Shown here: positions 1 through 11,883 of the stretch, piece after piece
Numbering within the stretch: position 1 is the stretch's first letter
Layout: every line of letters starts with the position of its first letter
Assembly: GCA_965215475.1 (NCBI GenBank)
Contig: OZ244061.1
Span: forward strand, 372,001-436,000
Length of the DNA: 64,000 bases
Source of the DNA: Bin80 sp965215475
GTDB lineage: Bacteria > Bacteroidota > Rhodothermia > Rhodothermales > Bin80
Direction: 5' to 3'
Made by a program: the position numbers and the translations under genes
Notes under the pieces: model-generated
What the model saw: only the letters and a program-made list of their open reading frames with translations
Databases searched by the model: none
Told to the model about the DNA's origin: nothing

Positions 1-3000
1 CGGTCGTCGCCATCGCAATCGTGGACGGGCTCCCCGTGTTTTGGTCATTGATCGCACGCACCCGGTAGTGCCGCGTCGTGCCCGCGCTCAGGCCCCGGTC
101 TCTATAGGTGGTCGACATCGTATTAGCAATCACATTGGTCCACCCCGTGCTCCCATCAGCCGACCCCTCAATCTGATAGCCCGTCACAGCGCTGCCCCCA
201 TCATTGGCGGGCGCGGCCCAACTGAGCTGGATCAAGGTGCGCCCGCTCGGCGTCGCGGTCACGCTCGTTGGATCGCTCGGTACGGTCAAGGTGGTGCCAT
301 CCACGGTGGTGCCCATCATAACCGTACTCGGATCGCCCGCGCCCTGACTATTTCTTGCACGCACCCGGTAATGACGCATCGTCGCAGCGCTAAGCCCCCG
401 ATCCAGATAGGTGGTCAGCGTCGACATCGTATTGGCAATCACATCTTGCCAGTTACTGGTCCCATCAGCCGACCACTCAATCTGATAGCCATTGACCGCC
501 TCGCCGCCATTGCTGCTTGGCGCCGTCCAACTCAGCAAAAGGATCGTGCGCCCCGACGCAGCTACACTCAGCCCGGTCGGTGCCCCCGGCGCCACGACCC
601 CCTGCGTGGTCGCTGTCGCGGTATTGGACGGATTTGCGCTCTCGCCATTGGTATTGCTCGCATAGACCCGGTAGTGCCGCGTGGTACCAAGCGCAAGTCC
701 TGTATGGCTGTACTTCGTATTCGCATTGCCAGTACTTGCAACCAGATCGGTAAACGAGGTGCCGCCATCGGTACTGACCTGGATGCGGTAGCTGGTGATC
801 GCACTGCCGCCGGTATTGCTGGGAGCCGTCCAGGAAAGATCAATCTGCGTCTGCCCCATCGGCGCGGCCTGCAGACCCGTCGGCGCACCCGGCACCGACG
901 ACGTGGCTCCTGTGGTCGCGCTCGCCACGTTGGACGGCAAGCTCTCGCCCTGGCCGTTGATCGCCCGCACCCGGTAGTGCCGCGTCACACTCGACGGCAG
1001 GCCCGTATCGCTGTACGAGGCCGTCGTCCCCGTGTGCGCCGGGTCAACATTGGTCCACCCCGTACTCCCATCGGCCGACCACTCCACCCGGTAGCCCGTA
1101 ATGTTCGCGCCCCCATTGTCACTGGGCACCGTCCAAGATACAGTGATTGCCGTTTGCCCCATGACGGTCGCCGTCAAACCCGTCGGGTCACTCGGCACAC
1201 TGGTGCCACTGGCCGTGGTCGCCATTGCGGTATTGGACGGCCAGCTATTCCCCTGGCGGTTGATCGCCCGCACCCGGTAGCGCCGCGCCGCCCCTGCGGT
1301 TAAGCCCCGGTGGCGATAGCGCGTCACCGTGGAGCCCGTATTGGCAGCCAAATTCATCCACGTTGCCCCCGCATCGCTGGAGACCTCAATCCGGTACCCC
1401 GTCACCGGTGCACCCCCGGTATTACTGGGCGCGTCCCACGAGAGCTCAATCAAGGTGCGCCCGCTGGCGGTGGCGGTCAGCGATCGCGGTGGGCTGGTTA
1501 CCGCCGGATTCACGTTATTGGCGGTGCGCCCATTCTGCATGGCCCATGGGCCCGGCCCCACCGTGTTGCGCGCCCGGACCCGGTAGTACCCCCGAAAATT
1601 CGCCACCAGTCCGGTATGGACGGCCATCGCGCCCTCGGCCGAGAGCATATTCCAATTGCCCGTGCCTGTGGGCGACCACTCAATGTCGTAGCCCGATACA
1701 TCGATCCCGCCGGTATTGGTGGGCGCCTGCCAGGTGATTCCCAGGACGGTGCGCCCATAGGCCTGGACCTGGATGGAGGCCGGTGCCCCCGGCACCGTCG
1801 CGGCCCCCGTCGTGGCATTCACGGTCCCCACCGCCCCCATGCCCGCACTGTTGAGCGCCCGGACCTGGTAATAGTACACGGTCGCGGCCCGGCGCCCGGT
1901 ATGGCTGTAGGTGAGCCCCGTCTGGCTCATTGCCAACAGCGTCCACGGGCCCGAGCTGCTGGTGGACCCCTCCACGCGGTAGCCGGTAATGGTTGCCCCG
2001 CCATTGTTTTCGGGGGCACTCCAGCTCAGATTCACGATCGTCGGCCCACTGGCGGTCGCGGCCAGCGAGGTCGGCACCGTCGGTACCACCGCCACCGGGG
2101 TCGACGCATTGAAGGCAGCAGACGCCGGGCCCCGCCCCACACTGTTGATCGCAAAGACCTGGTAATCGTAGCGCGTCACCGCCGTCAAACCCGTATGGGT
2201 ATAACTCGTCGAGGGATGGCTCGCCGCCAGCTCCTCCCAGTTGCCGGCACCGCCCACCTCAATCCGGTATCCGGTAATGTCCACCCCGCCCGTGTTCGTG
2301 GGCGCGGTCCAACTTAAATCCATCCGCGTCGGCCCATCGGGCGTGGCCCCGGGGCTGGTCGGCGCTCCGGGCCGCGTCGGCGCGGCGGTCTGACCACTCG
2401 CAGTTGCCCCCGTACTATTGCCCACGCTGTTAATCGCCTGCACCCGGTAATAATAGGTCGTCGATGCGCTGCGCCCGGTGTGCGTGTAGGTGGTCGCGGT
2501 CTGGCTCATCACCAAAAGTGTCCACGGGCCTGTGAGGGCGGTTTCCGAAAACTCCACGCGGTAGCCACTAACGACCGCGCCGCCATTATTGGTAGGGGCA
2601 CTCCAAGTGAGACCCATCGCCATCGGCCCATCGGCTGCCACCGCCAAGCTCGTCGGATTGCCTGGCACGGTCGCCGCGTCCGTCGTCGCACTGGCGATAT
2701 TGGACACCAAACTCTGCCCCTGCGCATTGATCGCCCGCACCTGATAATAACGCGTGACGCCCCCCAACAGCCCGGTATCGCTGTAGGTGCGCGTCGTGCC
2801 ACTGTGCGCCGGACTGACATCATTATAATTAGTGCCCCCATCGGTGGAGACCAGCACCCGGTAGCCGGTGATCGCACTGCCCCCATTGTCAGCGGGAGCC
2901 GTCCAGGATAGATCAATCTCGGTCGGCCCATCGGCGGCCGCGGTGAGCATCGTCGGATCACTCGGAATCGTATTGGTACTGCCATCGACGGTCGTGGCCA

Positions 3001-6000
3001 TCGCACTCGTCGAATAGGTGCCCGTGCCAGTGGTATTGATCGCGCTCACCCGGTAGTGCCGCGTACTGCCCGCACTGAGGCCCCGGTCAATATAGGTCGT
3101 CGTGGTGCTTTCGGTGTCATCTTCCACATCGGCCCAATTACTTATCCCATCACTTGACCACTCAATCTGATAGCCCGTCACACTACTGCCCCCGTTGTCA
3201 CTGGGCGCGGTCCAACTCAGCTGGATGAGCGTGCGCCCGCTTGGCGTCGCCGCGAGGCCCGTCGGATCGCTGGGCACGGCCATCACACTGCTCGCTACCG
3301 TGGTGCCCATCCCGGCCGTGGACGCACTGCCGGTGCCCTGACTGCTGATCGCGCTCACCCGGTAGTGCCGCGTACTGCCCGCACTGAGGCCCCGATCCAC
3401 GTAGCTCGTGGCGGTCGACATGGTATTAGCCACTTCCTCGATGTAGCTCGTCCCATCGGTAGAAACCTCAATCTTGTAGCCGGTGATCGCGCGGCCCCCG
3501 TCATCGGCGGGCGCGGTCCAGGAGACCAGCAAAATCGTGCGCCCCGAGGCCGTGACCGTCACCCCCGTCGGCGCCCCCGGATTCATGCGCATGGCCGTGG
3601 TCGCATCATCGGTGTTGGATGGCTGCGCGCTCTCGCCCGCCGTGGTACTGGCATAGACCCGGTAATGGCGCGTCGTGTTGGGATCTAATCCGGTATCGCT
3701 GTAGGTGCGCGTCGTGCCACTGTGCGCCGGACTGACATCATTATAATTGGTGCCCCCATCGGTGGAGACCTGCACGCGGTAGCCGGTAATGGCACTGCCC
3801 CCGGTGCTACTTGGCAGATCCCACGTAAGATTAATGACCGTGCGCCCGCTGGGGGTGGCCACCAAATTCTGCGGCGCTGTGGGCCGAACTGCCGCGCCGG
3901 TGGTCGCATCATCACTCGTACTGGCACTCCCGGTGCCCGCGCTGTTGATCGCCTTGACCCGGTAGTGACGCGTGGTGGCGGCACTGAGGCCCGCATCGGT
4001 ATAGGTCGTGGCCGTCGACATCGTATTGGCAATCACATCCGTCCAGGGATCATTGCCATCGGCCGACCACTCAATCTCATACCCCGAGATATTACACCGG
4101 TTGCTCCCACTCGGCGCGGTCCAAGCTAAATTAATCGCCGTCGGGCCACTGGCCGTGGCGGTCAGGCCGGTGGGCACCCCCGGGGCACTCGTGATCGTCC
4201 CCGTGGTCGCATACGCGGGATCCGACAGAGCACTGGTATTGGACAGGATATTATTTTCCGGGTCACCGTTGGACGTGGAATAGACCCGGAACCCATAACA
4301 GGTATCGGCATCCAGACCTCCGATCCCCACCATCGTGGCGGGCGGGGTATTTTGCGGGTCTGCCGTGAAGGTAAACCCGTTAGTCGCATTCATCCACCGC
4401 ACGCCATCGTTGGTGGTTTGCAAGACGAAATACGTATTAAGGAAGCGCCCACTTGGAAGATCCGTGGGCGCGGTCCACGCGACATCAATGGAATCGTTCG
4501 TCGCTTTGGTGGCCGTCACAGCGGTGGGCGTGCCCCAGCCACTGCGTGCCACTGCCGTGACGGTCAATACATCTGAATTGGCGCTCGCATCATCGTTGCT
4601 GTTGACCGTCCGTACGCGGTAGTAAAACTGCTCACCAGGGACCAGAAGATCCGTGGTGTGTACAGCGGTCGTATTGTCGGATTCGCTGAATGTGGACCAT
4701 GTGCTATTATCGGTCGAAAACTCCACCACATAGTGCTTCAAGGTCTGATCGGTGCCTAAACTGGAACCTGTGACCGGATCCCACGTCAACGTCACCGTGT
4801 GATACTGCGCCGACAGGGTCCGGAGATTCTGGGGCACACTCGGCGCTGTCCGCGTCGTCGCACTGGCACTCGTACTGGCACTCCCCTCCCCCACAGAGTT
4901 GGTGGCATAGACCCGGTAATAATATTGGGTGCCAGCGGTGAGCCCCGTCGCGCTGTAGATGCGCGTCGTCCCACTGTGCGCCGGACTGACATCATTATAA
5001 TTACTGCCCCCATCGGTAGAGACCTGCACGCGGTAGCTCGTAATCGCACTGCCCCCGTCGCTGGCAGGGGCAGCCCACGTAAGGTCAATCGTGGTGGTGC
5101 CGCTGGCGATCGCTGCCAGGTTCTGCGGCGCACCGGGCCGCACGTTCATCCCGGCTGTGACCGCCGTAGACCAGGCGCCGGTGGTGCCGCCCGCATTGAT
5201 CGCCCGCACCTGGTATTGGCGCACCGTGGTCAGCGTCTGAGATGTATGCGCATACGTGGTGGCATCACTACCCGTATTGGGTGTCACATCTTCCCAGTCG
5301 CCACCGGTGACACGCTGCTGGATCTGATAGCCCGTAATCGCGCTACACTTGTCGCTGACCGTGGGCGCGGTCCAACTCAGCGTAATGGTGCTGGTGCCGT
5401 CACTGGTGGCCGAAGGGGCGGTCGGGGCCCCGGGCGCGGCGACCGTGCCTGTACTTGCATACGCCGCATCGGATAAGTGGCTGTTGACAAAGCCACTCGT
5501 CTGATGAGAGACCCGAAAGCCATAACAGGTAGTGGCCTCCAGATCCGTCACATCCAGCATTGCGTTGGAGGTGAATCCCGCACTGCTCCAGAGATCGCCG
5601 TCATTGTCGGTGCGATAGACAAAGTACCGATGGGGGGTTTCGCCACCAGGAAAATCCGTCGCCGCCGTCCAGGCCACCCGAACCGAGGTGTTACTTTGCC
5701 GCGTGGCCGTCACCCCCGTCGGGATGCGCAGCCCACTGCGCGCCACCGCCGTCGCCGTCACCGGCGCCGAAGGCGGACTCACCTGACCATCGGTGTTGAC
5801 CACCTTCACGCGGTAATAAAAGTCCTCGCCCGGCGTTAAGAGGCTACTGGTATGGAGATACCCCGCAAACTCGTCATCGACATGTTCGGCCACCTGTGAC
5901 CACGTGCGATTGTCGGTGGACCATTCGATGATATACTTTTGATACGCGCTACTGCCAAGCGTGGACCGGGCAGGAAAATCCCATTGCAAGATAACCGTAT

Positions 6001-8111
6001 GATACCGCGTGTCCCCGACCGTCAACCCCGTCGGCGCACTGGGCGCTGTACTGGCCGGCTCCGACCAAGCTCCGCGCCCCGCCGAGTTGCGGGCCGCCAC
6101 CCGGTACCAACGCACCTCACTCAGCGTCTGATTCGTGTGCGCATACTCGGTGTCGGCACTGCCGGTATTGCCGGCCACTGCTTTCCAAGACCCGTCTGCT
6201 CCAGTTGGGGATTCCTGGATCGTATAGCCCGTCACCGCTGCGCACTTGTCGGCCGGCGGCGACCAGGATAGATTAAAGGTATTGGTCCCATCGGAGTTGA
6301 TCGCCAGATCCGTCGGCGCCCCCGGTTTATCAAGACTCGCCGCCGTGGTCACATACGCCGCATCGGAGAGGTGACCGTTCGCAAACTCAGTCCCCAACTG
6401 ATAAAACGCATACAACCGAAACCCATAGCAGGTGTCTTCCTCCAAACCCGTATAGGTAGCGGTGGTGAGGTTGCCGGTAACAAGATTCCCAATCGTGGTC
6501 CATGAATCGCCATTATCGGTGGTTACCAAAGGAAAGTAGAAGCTGACCACATCCACATCGGTCGGGGCGGTCCAATCTACCTTGATGGAGGTGCCACTGA
6601 CGCGGGTGGCGGTCACCCCTGTGGGAATGCCCGGCCCACTGCGGGCCAACGCGGTCACGGTGATCCGGTTGGACGGCGCGCTTTGTTGATCGTTGGTGTT
6701 CACGGCTCTGACGCGGTAGTAAAAATCCTTGCCCGGCGTCAAAAGATCGCTAAAGTGATTAAAAGACGTCTGCGCTTGAGACGTCACCTCCCCGGCCACC
6801 GACCAGTTGCCGAAGTCCTCCGAGAACTCAATGATGTATTTTTGGAACGTCCCGCCATTGAGACTCGCATCGGGATAGGCATTCCATTCAAGGTCAACCC
6901 GATGATACCGCTGATTTGCAGTGGTATTGGCCAATCCGGTGGGCGCATCCGGGGGCATGGTGGCCGCGGCCATGGTGGTGAAGACATCGGACCACGCGCC
7001 AAAGCCCGCCGAATTCTTTGCCCGCACCTGGTACTGACGGCTCGTCGCAATCGTCTGACCCGTATGGTCGTAGGTCACCGCGTCATCGCCCGTGTCGGCT
7101 GCGACATCGCTCCACGTATCGCTGCTATTGGCGCGCTGCTGGATCTGATAGCCCGTGATTGCGCTGCACTTGTCACTTGCCGGCGCTGTCCAACTCAAAT
7201 TGAAGGTCGTCCCCGTGCCCGTGGCCGTCAAGCCCGTTGGGGCCGCAGGAGCGGTCACCGTCCCCGTCGTGGCGTAGACGGGGTCGGAGAGGTGGTAATA
7301 GGTATACAGATTATCTTGGACCTGTACCCGGAACCCATAACAGGTGTTGGCCTCTAAACCCGTGTAGGTGGTGGCGGGAGAGCTCGCGTTCTTCTGATCC
7401 TCCCATAGATCTCCATCATTCTCGGTGCGGTAGACAAGAGATTGCTGGATGGTGCGTCCGGCAGGCAGATTCGTCGGCGCCGTCCACGATACCTGAATGG
7501 AGGTGCCACTTTGCTTGGTTGCAGTGACGCCCGTGGGAACGCCGACGTCACTAAAGGCCACAGCGGTTGCGCTGGTCACATCAGACACGGGACTCTCTTC
7601 ATCATTGGCATTGACCACTTTCATGCGGTAGTAAAACGTGGACCCTGGCGTGATCAGGTCGCTGATATGGTCATAAAATAAAACGAATCGGTTATCAAGC
7701 TCAGTCACGACAGACCAATTGGTATTGTCGGACGACCACTCAATGATATACTTTTTGAAGTTGCTACCGCCGAAATCAGTAGGTTGTGTCCAACCTATTT
7801 GCATAGAATGAAAACCCCGGGCAGAGACGTTCACGCCTGTCATCTTGGCTGGAGGGGCGCTGCTGGACAGTCTGGTTCGAAGAGCCGGATCGGCTACCGC
7901 GAAGGTTGTAGATGCGGTTTCGCTTGGATCTACCGAATTCCAAGTTGTATGCTCACTGCCGTCCGCAGACGCCACGCCATCCTCCACCGTGGCGGGTTGT
8001 TTATTTAAAAAATGGGGGGGGGGGTGAATTCAACTCCACAGCCTCCCCCATCTGCGCAGAGGTCGTCTCTACACCAAACAGGACCACACACCACAAAATC
8101 ACATGCATCAT
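1..8111 (-). CDS. Giant secreted fibronectin type III repeat protein (3' end outside window, 5' frameshift)
   Basis: The minus strand holds one very long open frame that leaves the window at base 1; at every point I sampled from 7843 down to 65 it stays in the same frame with no stop. It encodes at least 2,600 residues of tandem FN3 domains of about 100 residues, roughly 25 copies. Each has a proline-rich start (PGAPTGL, PSDPT), a central LSWTAP strand, GYRIEWS or GYRVQVSTDGG, and a closing TRHYRVRAIN. Longer FN3 variants (YGFRVY, YYRVKVVN) cluster near the N-terminus, at about 4200-7800. The best start is an ATG pair at 8106-8111, giving a signal peptide (MMHVILWCVVLFGVETTSAQ). This start is out of frame with the repeats because of an 11-base G tract at 8014-8024; ten bases would join them. 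FN3 arrays of this kind are usually surface adhesins or matrix proteins; no catalytic domain is seen in the part present. Confidence 0.85.
2784..5070. repeat. Near-identical segments inside the FN3 array
   Basis: Three segments of about 100 bp, beginning near 2784, 3702 and 4954, are almost identical. Each contains the core CTGTGCGCCGGACTGACATC followed by ATTATAATT and a CCCCCATCGGT block, and encodes the motif NYNDVSPAHSGTTR. Such long identical stretches inside one gene can recombine and change the number of FN3 domains, and they are a hazard for short-read assembly. Confidence 0.8.
8014..8024. repeat. 11-base G tract (C tract on the coding strand) just after the signal peptide of the FN3 protein
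   Basis: Eleven consecutive G residues, reading as C11 in the coding sense. Upstream of it the signal-peptide frame runs into TAA a few codons past the tract. In the FN3 frame a TGA sits at 8030-8032 just before the tract. A tract of 10 (or 7, or 13) would fuse signal peptide and FN3 repeats. This is either a phase-variable contingency tract or a homopolymer miscall. Confidence 0.8.
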
Positions 8112-9002
8112 GCAGGATCGGAAAAGGGCACGCGTGCCCGCAAATTCGTTAGGTCTCATCAAAAAATGGGGGGGGGTAAATGGGACATCGTTCCACGGTT
8201 TCTTTCAAGAGCTTTCTGTCAGAACTTCAATACAACCCTGAAGAAGGAAATAAATTCCACCTCATATTTAGGTAAGTATGCGCAAAGATACGAAAAATAT
8301 ACGTTCCTGTTACCAAGAAGAGGGCTTTCACGTTTGCCCGGTAAACAACCCGTTACAAACCGAGCGTTTCAATAAAATAAGGAACGCGTCCTAAATAATC
8401 CCAAGATGAGTGGTATCCCACCTCGGGATGGATTGGTTGACCTTGTGCGGGGACATGGTTTTTGATGCTTCCTCTTGTGCCCCTCATAGAGTGGACTCAT
8501 GTAGAACCGAATGGGTTGGAATGCCTCCTACACGCTAAAATCCGAATCAAAATGGACTCCCGATTAGATAAAAACCAAAAATGAAGACCGTGTACACCAA
8601 TCCTGCTGAGAATAGAAGCCAATGGAATCCAAATTCATTGAACAACATCGTTGGATGCCCATATGATGGCGAGTTCCCGGTGGCTTAGAACTTGTTTGCT
8701 CCAAAAAATTGAACATCATCGTTTGAAATCTCGTAGATCATGAATAACAAGAATGTTCGTCTGGTATGCTTGGAAACATCCTATGCCCGATTCAATGTGA
8801 ATGACTGGAATTGTCAGCGCAGCTCGCGACATCACAGGGAGGTGATCCTTATTATTTACTGTATGTTCATCGTACCGATGACCTACATGTCTCGGGGTGA
8901 TTTCAAAAATGCCATGAGTCCTGCACTAGTAGGTAAGGCGCCCTTTAACCATTGAATGCAATCCCTAAATTCTGATTTGTATAGGAGACGTTTCATCTGC
9001 CT
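8112..9002. other. Intergenic stretch without a recognisable gene
   Basis: This is AT-richer than the FN3 gene. It holds a second A6-T-G9 motif at 8161-8176, similar to the A6-T-G11 at 8007-8024. Short open frames are present, but none has recognisable domains or convincing start context. It should contain the divergent promoters for the FN3 gene (leftward) and the sulfotransferase gene (rightward); I could not assign either. Confidence 0.6.
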
Positions 9003-10631
9003 ATGATTTTCCCCTATCCCTATCGTCAACGATTTGTTGCATCACAAGTGAAGAGATCCATAGGACTTAATTTCAATTGTATTGGGATCCTTTGCCTCTA
9101 TGGTCTCCTGCTCGGCTGTGATCACATGCAAGTAGAGGATCCTTCTGATGTCATTGATTTTGAGGATTTGATTTTGAGCGATTCCCTGATCTTAAACCCA
9201 ACCGGCTATGTTCCACTGGCCGCACAGCTTGATCTGGAAACCACGACCCCCGTTCAAATCGAAATTGAAATCGTACATCCACACCGCTTTGATGCATCAC
9301 TGATACATCGATTTGAACCATTAACGACTTCCTTTTCGCTTCCCATCCTTGGACTCTTTCCTGCACATAACAATACCATACGAATCCGATTTTATAGCCC
9401 CAGAAATCAGTTAATTGGAGAAATTACTCGCTCCCTTGAGACAGAGGCCCTCTTACCAGAACTTCCAGAAATTACTGTCCGTATCAATACCGAGCGAAAA
9501 AAAACTGGCATGAATCTAGTCTCGTACTTCGGGCACACCAACTTTGAATTGCCTGACATTCCATTTATATTTGATCAACACGGCTATATCCGGTGGTATG
9601 CCAACATGGATGCACATCCCGCTTTAAAGAACTTATCCTATTCCTCAGGACTTGGACGGCTCCGAAACGGCAATCTCTACATGGCGGATGTCGCGAGTGC
9701 CCGCATTGTAGAGATGGATATGTTGGGGAATATTCTCCATCAGTGGCTTTTTCCTGGGTATGACTTTCATCATGACCTTATGGAGCTTCCAAATGGGAAC
9801 CTGCTAGCGACAGTGACCAAGAAAGATCACCCAACCATTCAAGATCATGTCGTAGAAATTCACCGCACCAATGGAAATCTAGTTCAAATATGGGATCTTC
9901 AGAAATCACTTGATTCAAGCCGACTCTTATCCCTCGTCGGTAATCCAACGAACTGGCTTCATGCCAATGGGCTCTCCTATGACGAGGAAGATGATGCAAT
10001 CATTGTTTCCAGTCGGATTCAGGGTACGATTAAACTGACCAGAAACAACGAGGTCGTTTGGATTCTGGCACCCCATCGAGGTTGGAACCAGTCGGGGGAT
10101 GGTGCAAATCTATCCAGTAAATTACTCCAACCCTTGGATGCAAATGGAACTCCAATTTCTGACCCTCAAGTTCTGGAAGGATTTGTGGATCATCCTGATT
10201 TTTCCTGGCCATGGCATCAGCATGCACCCCAGTGGATCCCACCCGGAAAGCTATTTTTATTTGATAATGGATATCTACGGAATTACCAAGTGTATCATCC
10301 CACCTTCAGCCGGGCAGTTGAATATCAGATCAATGAAGATGCAATGACGATCCAGCAAATATGGGAATATGGTCGTGATCGAAATATTGAAGCCTACTCC
10401 GAAATTGTATCTGATGTTGATTACCATGAAGCCGAACAGTCCGTCATCTTCATGCCAGGGGCCAATAGTCGGTTTGGCCTCAATGGAAAAACCATTGAAA
10501 TTGACTATAAAATTAAGTCCGTGCTGTACGAAGCTGAAATTCGTAAGCTCCCCCCCGCCCATAGAGTCACATTTCAGGGTATTGAGCGCATCCCCCTCTA
10601 TGCTTCAGATCACAATGATTCTGAGCTTTAG
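9003..10631 (+). CDS. Aryl-sulfate sulfotransferase family lipoprotein
   Basis: A 542-residue protein. After a basic N-terminus there is a hydrophobic stretch ending in a lipobox (GLLLGC, residues ~34-39), which predicts a lipidated exported protein. The rest fits the arylsulfotransferase (ASST) beta-propeller family: GHTNFELPDIPFIFD, a run of propeller strands, YDFHHDLMELPNGNLLATV, WLHANGLSYDEEDD, SSRIQGTIKL and WPWHQHAPQWIP. The histidines in the HHD, WLHANG and WHQHAP contexts match those that carry the active-site histidines in characterised PAPS-independent aryl-sulfate transferases. Those enzymes move sulfate from one phenolic sulfate ester to another. It stands alone between intergenic regions. 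Alternative: a non-catalytic ASST-fold binding protein. Confidence 0.75.
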   Translation: MIFPYPYRQRFVASQVKRSIGLNFNCIGILCLYGLLLGCDHMQVEDPSDVIDFEDLILSDSLILNPTGYVPLAAQLDLETTTPVQIEIEIVHPHRFDASLIHRFEPLTTSFSLPILGLFPAHNNTIRIRFYSPRNQLIGEITRSLETEALLPELPEITVRINTERKKTGMNLVSYFGHTNFELPDIPFIFDQHGYIRWYANMDAHPALKNLSYSSGLGRLRNGNLYMADVASARIVEMDMLGNILHQWLFPGYDFHHDLMELPNGNLLATVTKKDHPTIQDHVVEIHRTNGNLVQIWDLQKSLDSSRLLSLVGNPTNWLHANGLSYDEEDDAIIVSSRIQGTIKLTRNNEVVWILAPHRGWNQSGDGANLSSKLLQPLDANGTPISDPQVLEGFVDHPDFSWPWHQHAPQWIPPGKLFLFDNGYLRNYQVYHPTFSRAVEYQINEDAMTIQQIWEYGRDRNIEAYSEIVSDVDYHEAEQSVIFMPGANSRFGLNGKTIEIDYKIKSVLYEAEIRKLPPAHRVTFQGIERIPLYASDHNDSEL

Positions 10632-11074
10632 ATGTGCTTCCGGACGTCCTCCATATCGGCCGGGCAACGGGCGCGGAAGATGATTCTCCACTCATGCCAT
10701 TTCAAGCACCATCACCCGCTTCTGGTCCCGCTTGGGGAGGGAGCCAAACTGCCGTTCCAGCCACGGAAACCATTCTTATCGGCAACAGATATAAAAGCCT
10801 CGTAGTTTCTTTTTCATGAACATGGGAGCCTCCGTTTTTATGTTTGGATTTTGATACCCTAAAGATACGAAATCTGGAGGGTTCCGTCCCTTGTTTTAAC
10901 CCTAGAATAAGAGTCAATCTGGTAATGTCTCGAGGTAGAAAAAAAATAATTTAACCAGGTTCCCAAAAAGCGATCTAAATTGCCCGAATTGGACGCACAG
11001 AGGTCAGGAATTTTTCAAAAAATACCCCGGTCCAGATGTTTTGCAGGAGGCTCTGCATAATTACTCAAAGAAGA
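10632..11074. other. Intergenic stretch before the broken symporter
   Basis: No convincing gene. Near 11036-11055 lies a copy of a dispersed motif, GATGTTTTGCAGGAGGCTC, which resembles one arm of the MITE-like element at 45503-45593 (GATGTTTTGCAAGAGGATC). The rest shows nothing I recognise. Confidence 0.5.
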
Positions 11075-11704
11075 ATGGCTCCAATTCAACAAAGTGAATC
11101 CACAAATCGTGGACAATGGACGGGGCGGATAGGCTTTATTCTGGCTGCAGCAGGCAGTGCAATCGGATTAGGCAATATCTGGCGCTTCCCTTACTCGGTT
11201 GCCGAAGTCGGAGGTGACTTGTTTATGATCATCTATCTGTTTTTTTGTCCTTGCAATCGGTCTTCCTGTACTCTTGGCTGAGCTCTCGCTTGGGCGAACA
11301 TCCCAGCGTAATCCGGTCGGCGCATTTAAAGCACTGATGCCTGGAAGAATATGGCCCTATGTCGGTGGACTTGGGATCCTGATAGGAGCAGGAATTTTCG
11401 CATTTTATTCGGTCATTGCCGGGTGAACTCTGGGATATCCCGGAAAAGCTGTATCTCGAACACTGACAGATGCACAGGATGGATCTTCCAGTGAAGCGAT
11501 CTTTACCTCGTTCGTTGCAGATCCCCTCTGGCCTATTTTGCTGAGTGGACTGTTTCTCCTACTCACCTTATTGGTTGTACGAGGGGTCGTGGCAAAGGGA
11601 ATTGAACGTGCAACCACGCTCCTTATGCCCGCCCTATTTGTACTTCTGCTTGCATTATCTGCCAGAGCAATCAGCCTTCCCAGAGGCATTGACGGGCTGA
11701 CACA
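11075..11704 (+). pseudogene. Broken sodium:neurotransmitter symporter (SNF family), N-terminal part only
   Basis: The start (MAPIQQSESTNRGQW) leads into the family signature RIGFILAAAGSAIGLGNIWR, the first transmembrane helix with its sodium-site residues. The frame then shifts in a seven-T run near 11240: one fewer T restores IYLFFVLAIGLPVLLAELSL and continues through PVGAFKALMPG and a membrane segment. At 11424-11426 the expected tryptophan in VIAGWTLGY is a TGA stop. A further stretch of membrane protein follows, to about SLPRGIDGLTHLF near 11704, where homology ends against insertion-sequence relics. Intact SNF transporters are about 450-500 residues; only about 200 remain. The combination of frameshift, nonsense codon and truncation marks a dead gene. 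Confidence 0.8.
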
Positions 11705-11883
11705 TCTCTTTACCCAAGTTCGACATTTTTTTCGAAAAACGCTGATTTCGGGTTATAAAACGGCGATTCTGGTCTTCTTTTAGGGGGTTTTTCCAAAAAA
11801 ACCGTTGTAGTGCTCCCGTGCCGTGACTGGGAACCTCCCCCAATCCCCATGTTCAAATCCCTATAACGACTCCGACTTCCGTC

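Noticed and set aside
41..4032. Long plus-strand open frames opposite the FN3 gene, rich in Arg, Gly and Ala
   Set aside because: They are antisense shadows of the GC-rich FN3 repeats; the minus-strand frame gives coherent, repeated protein sequence, while the plus-strand products have no domain features.
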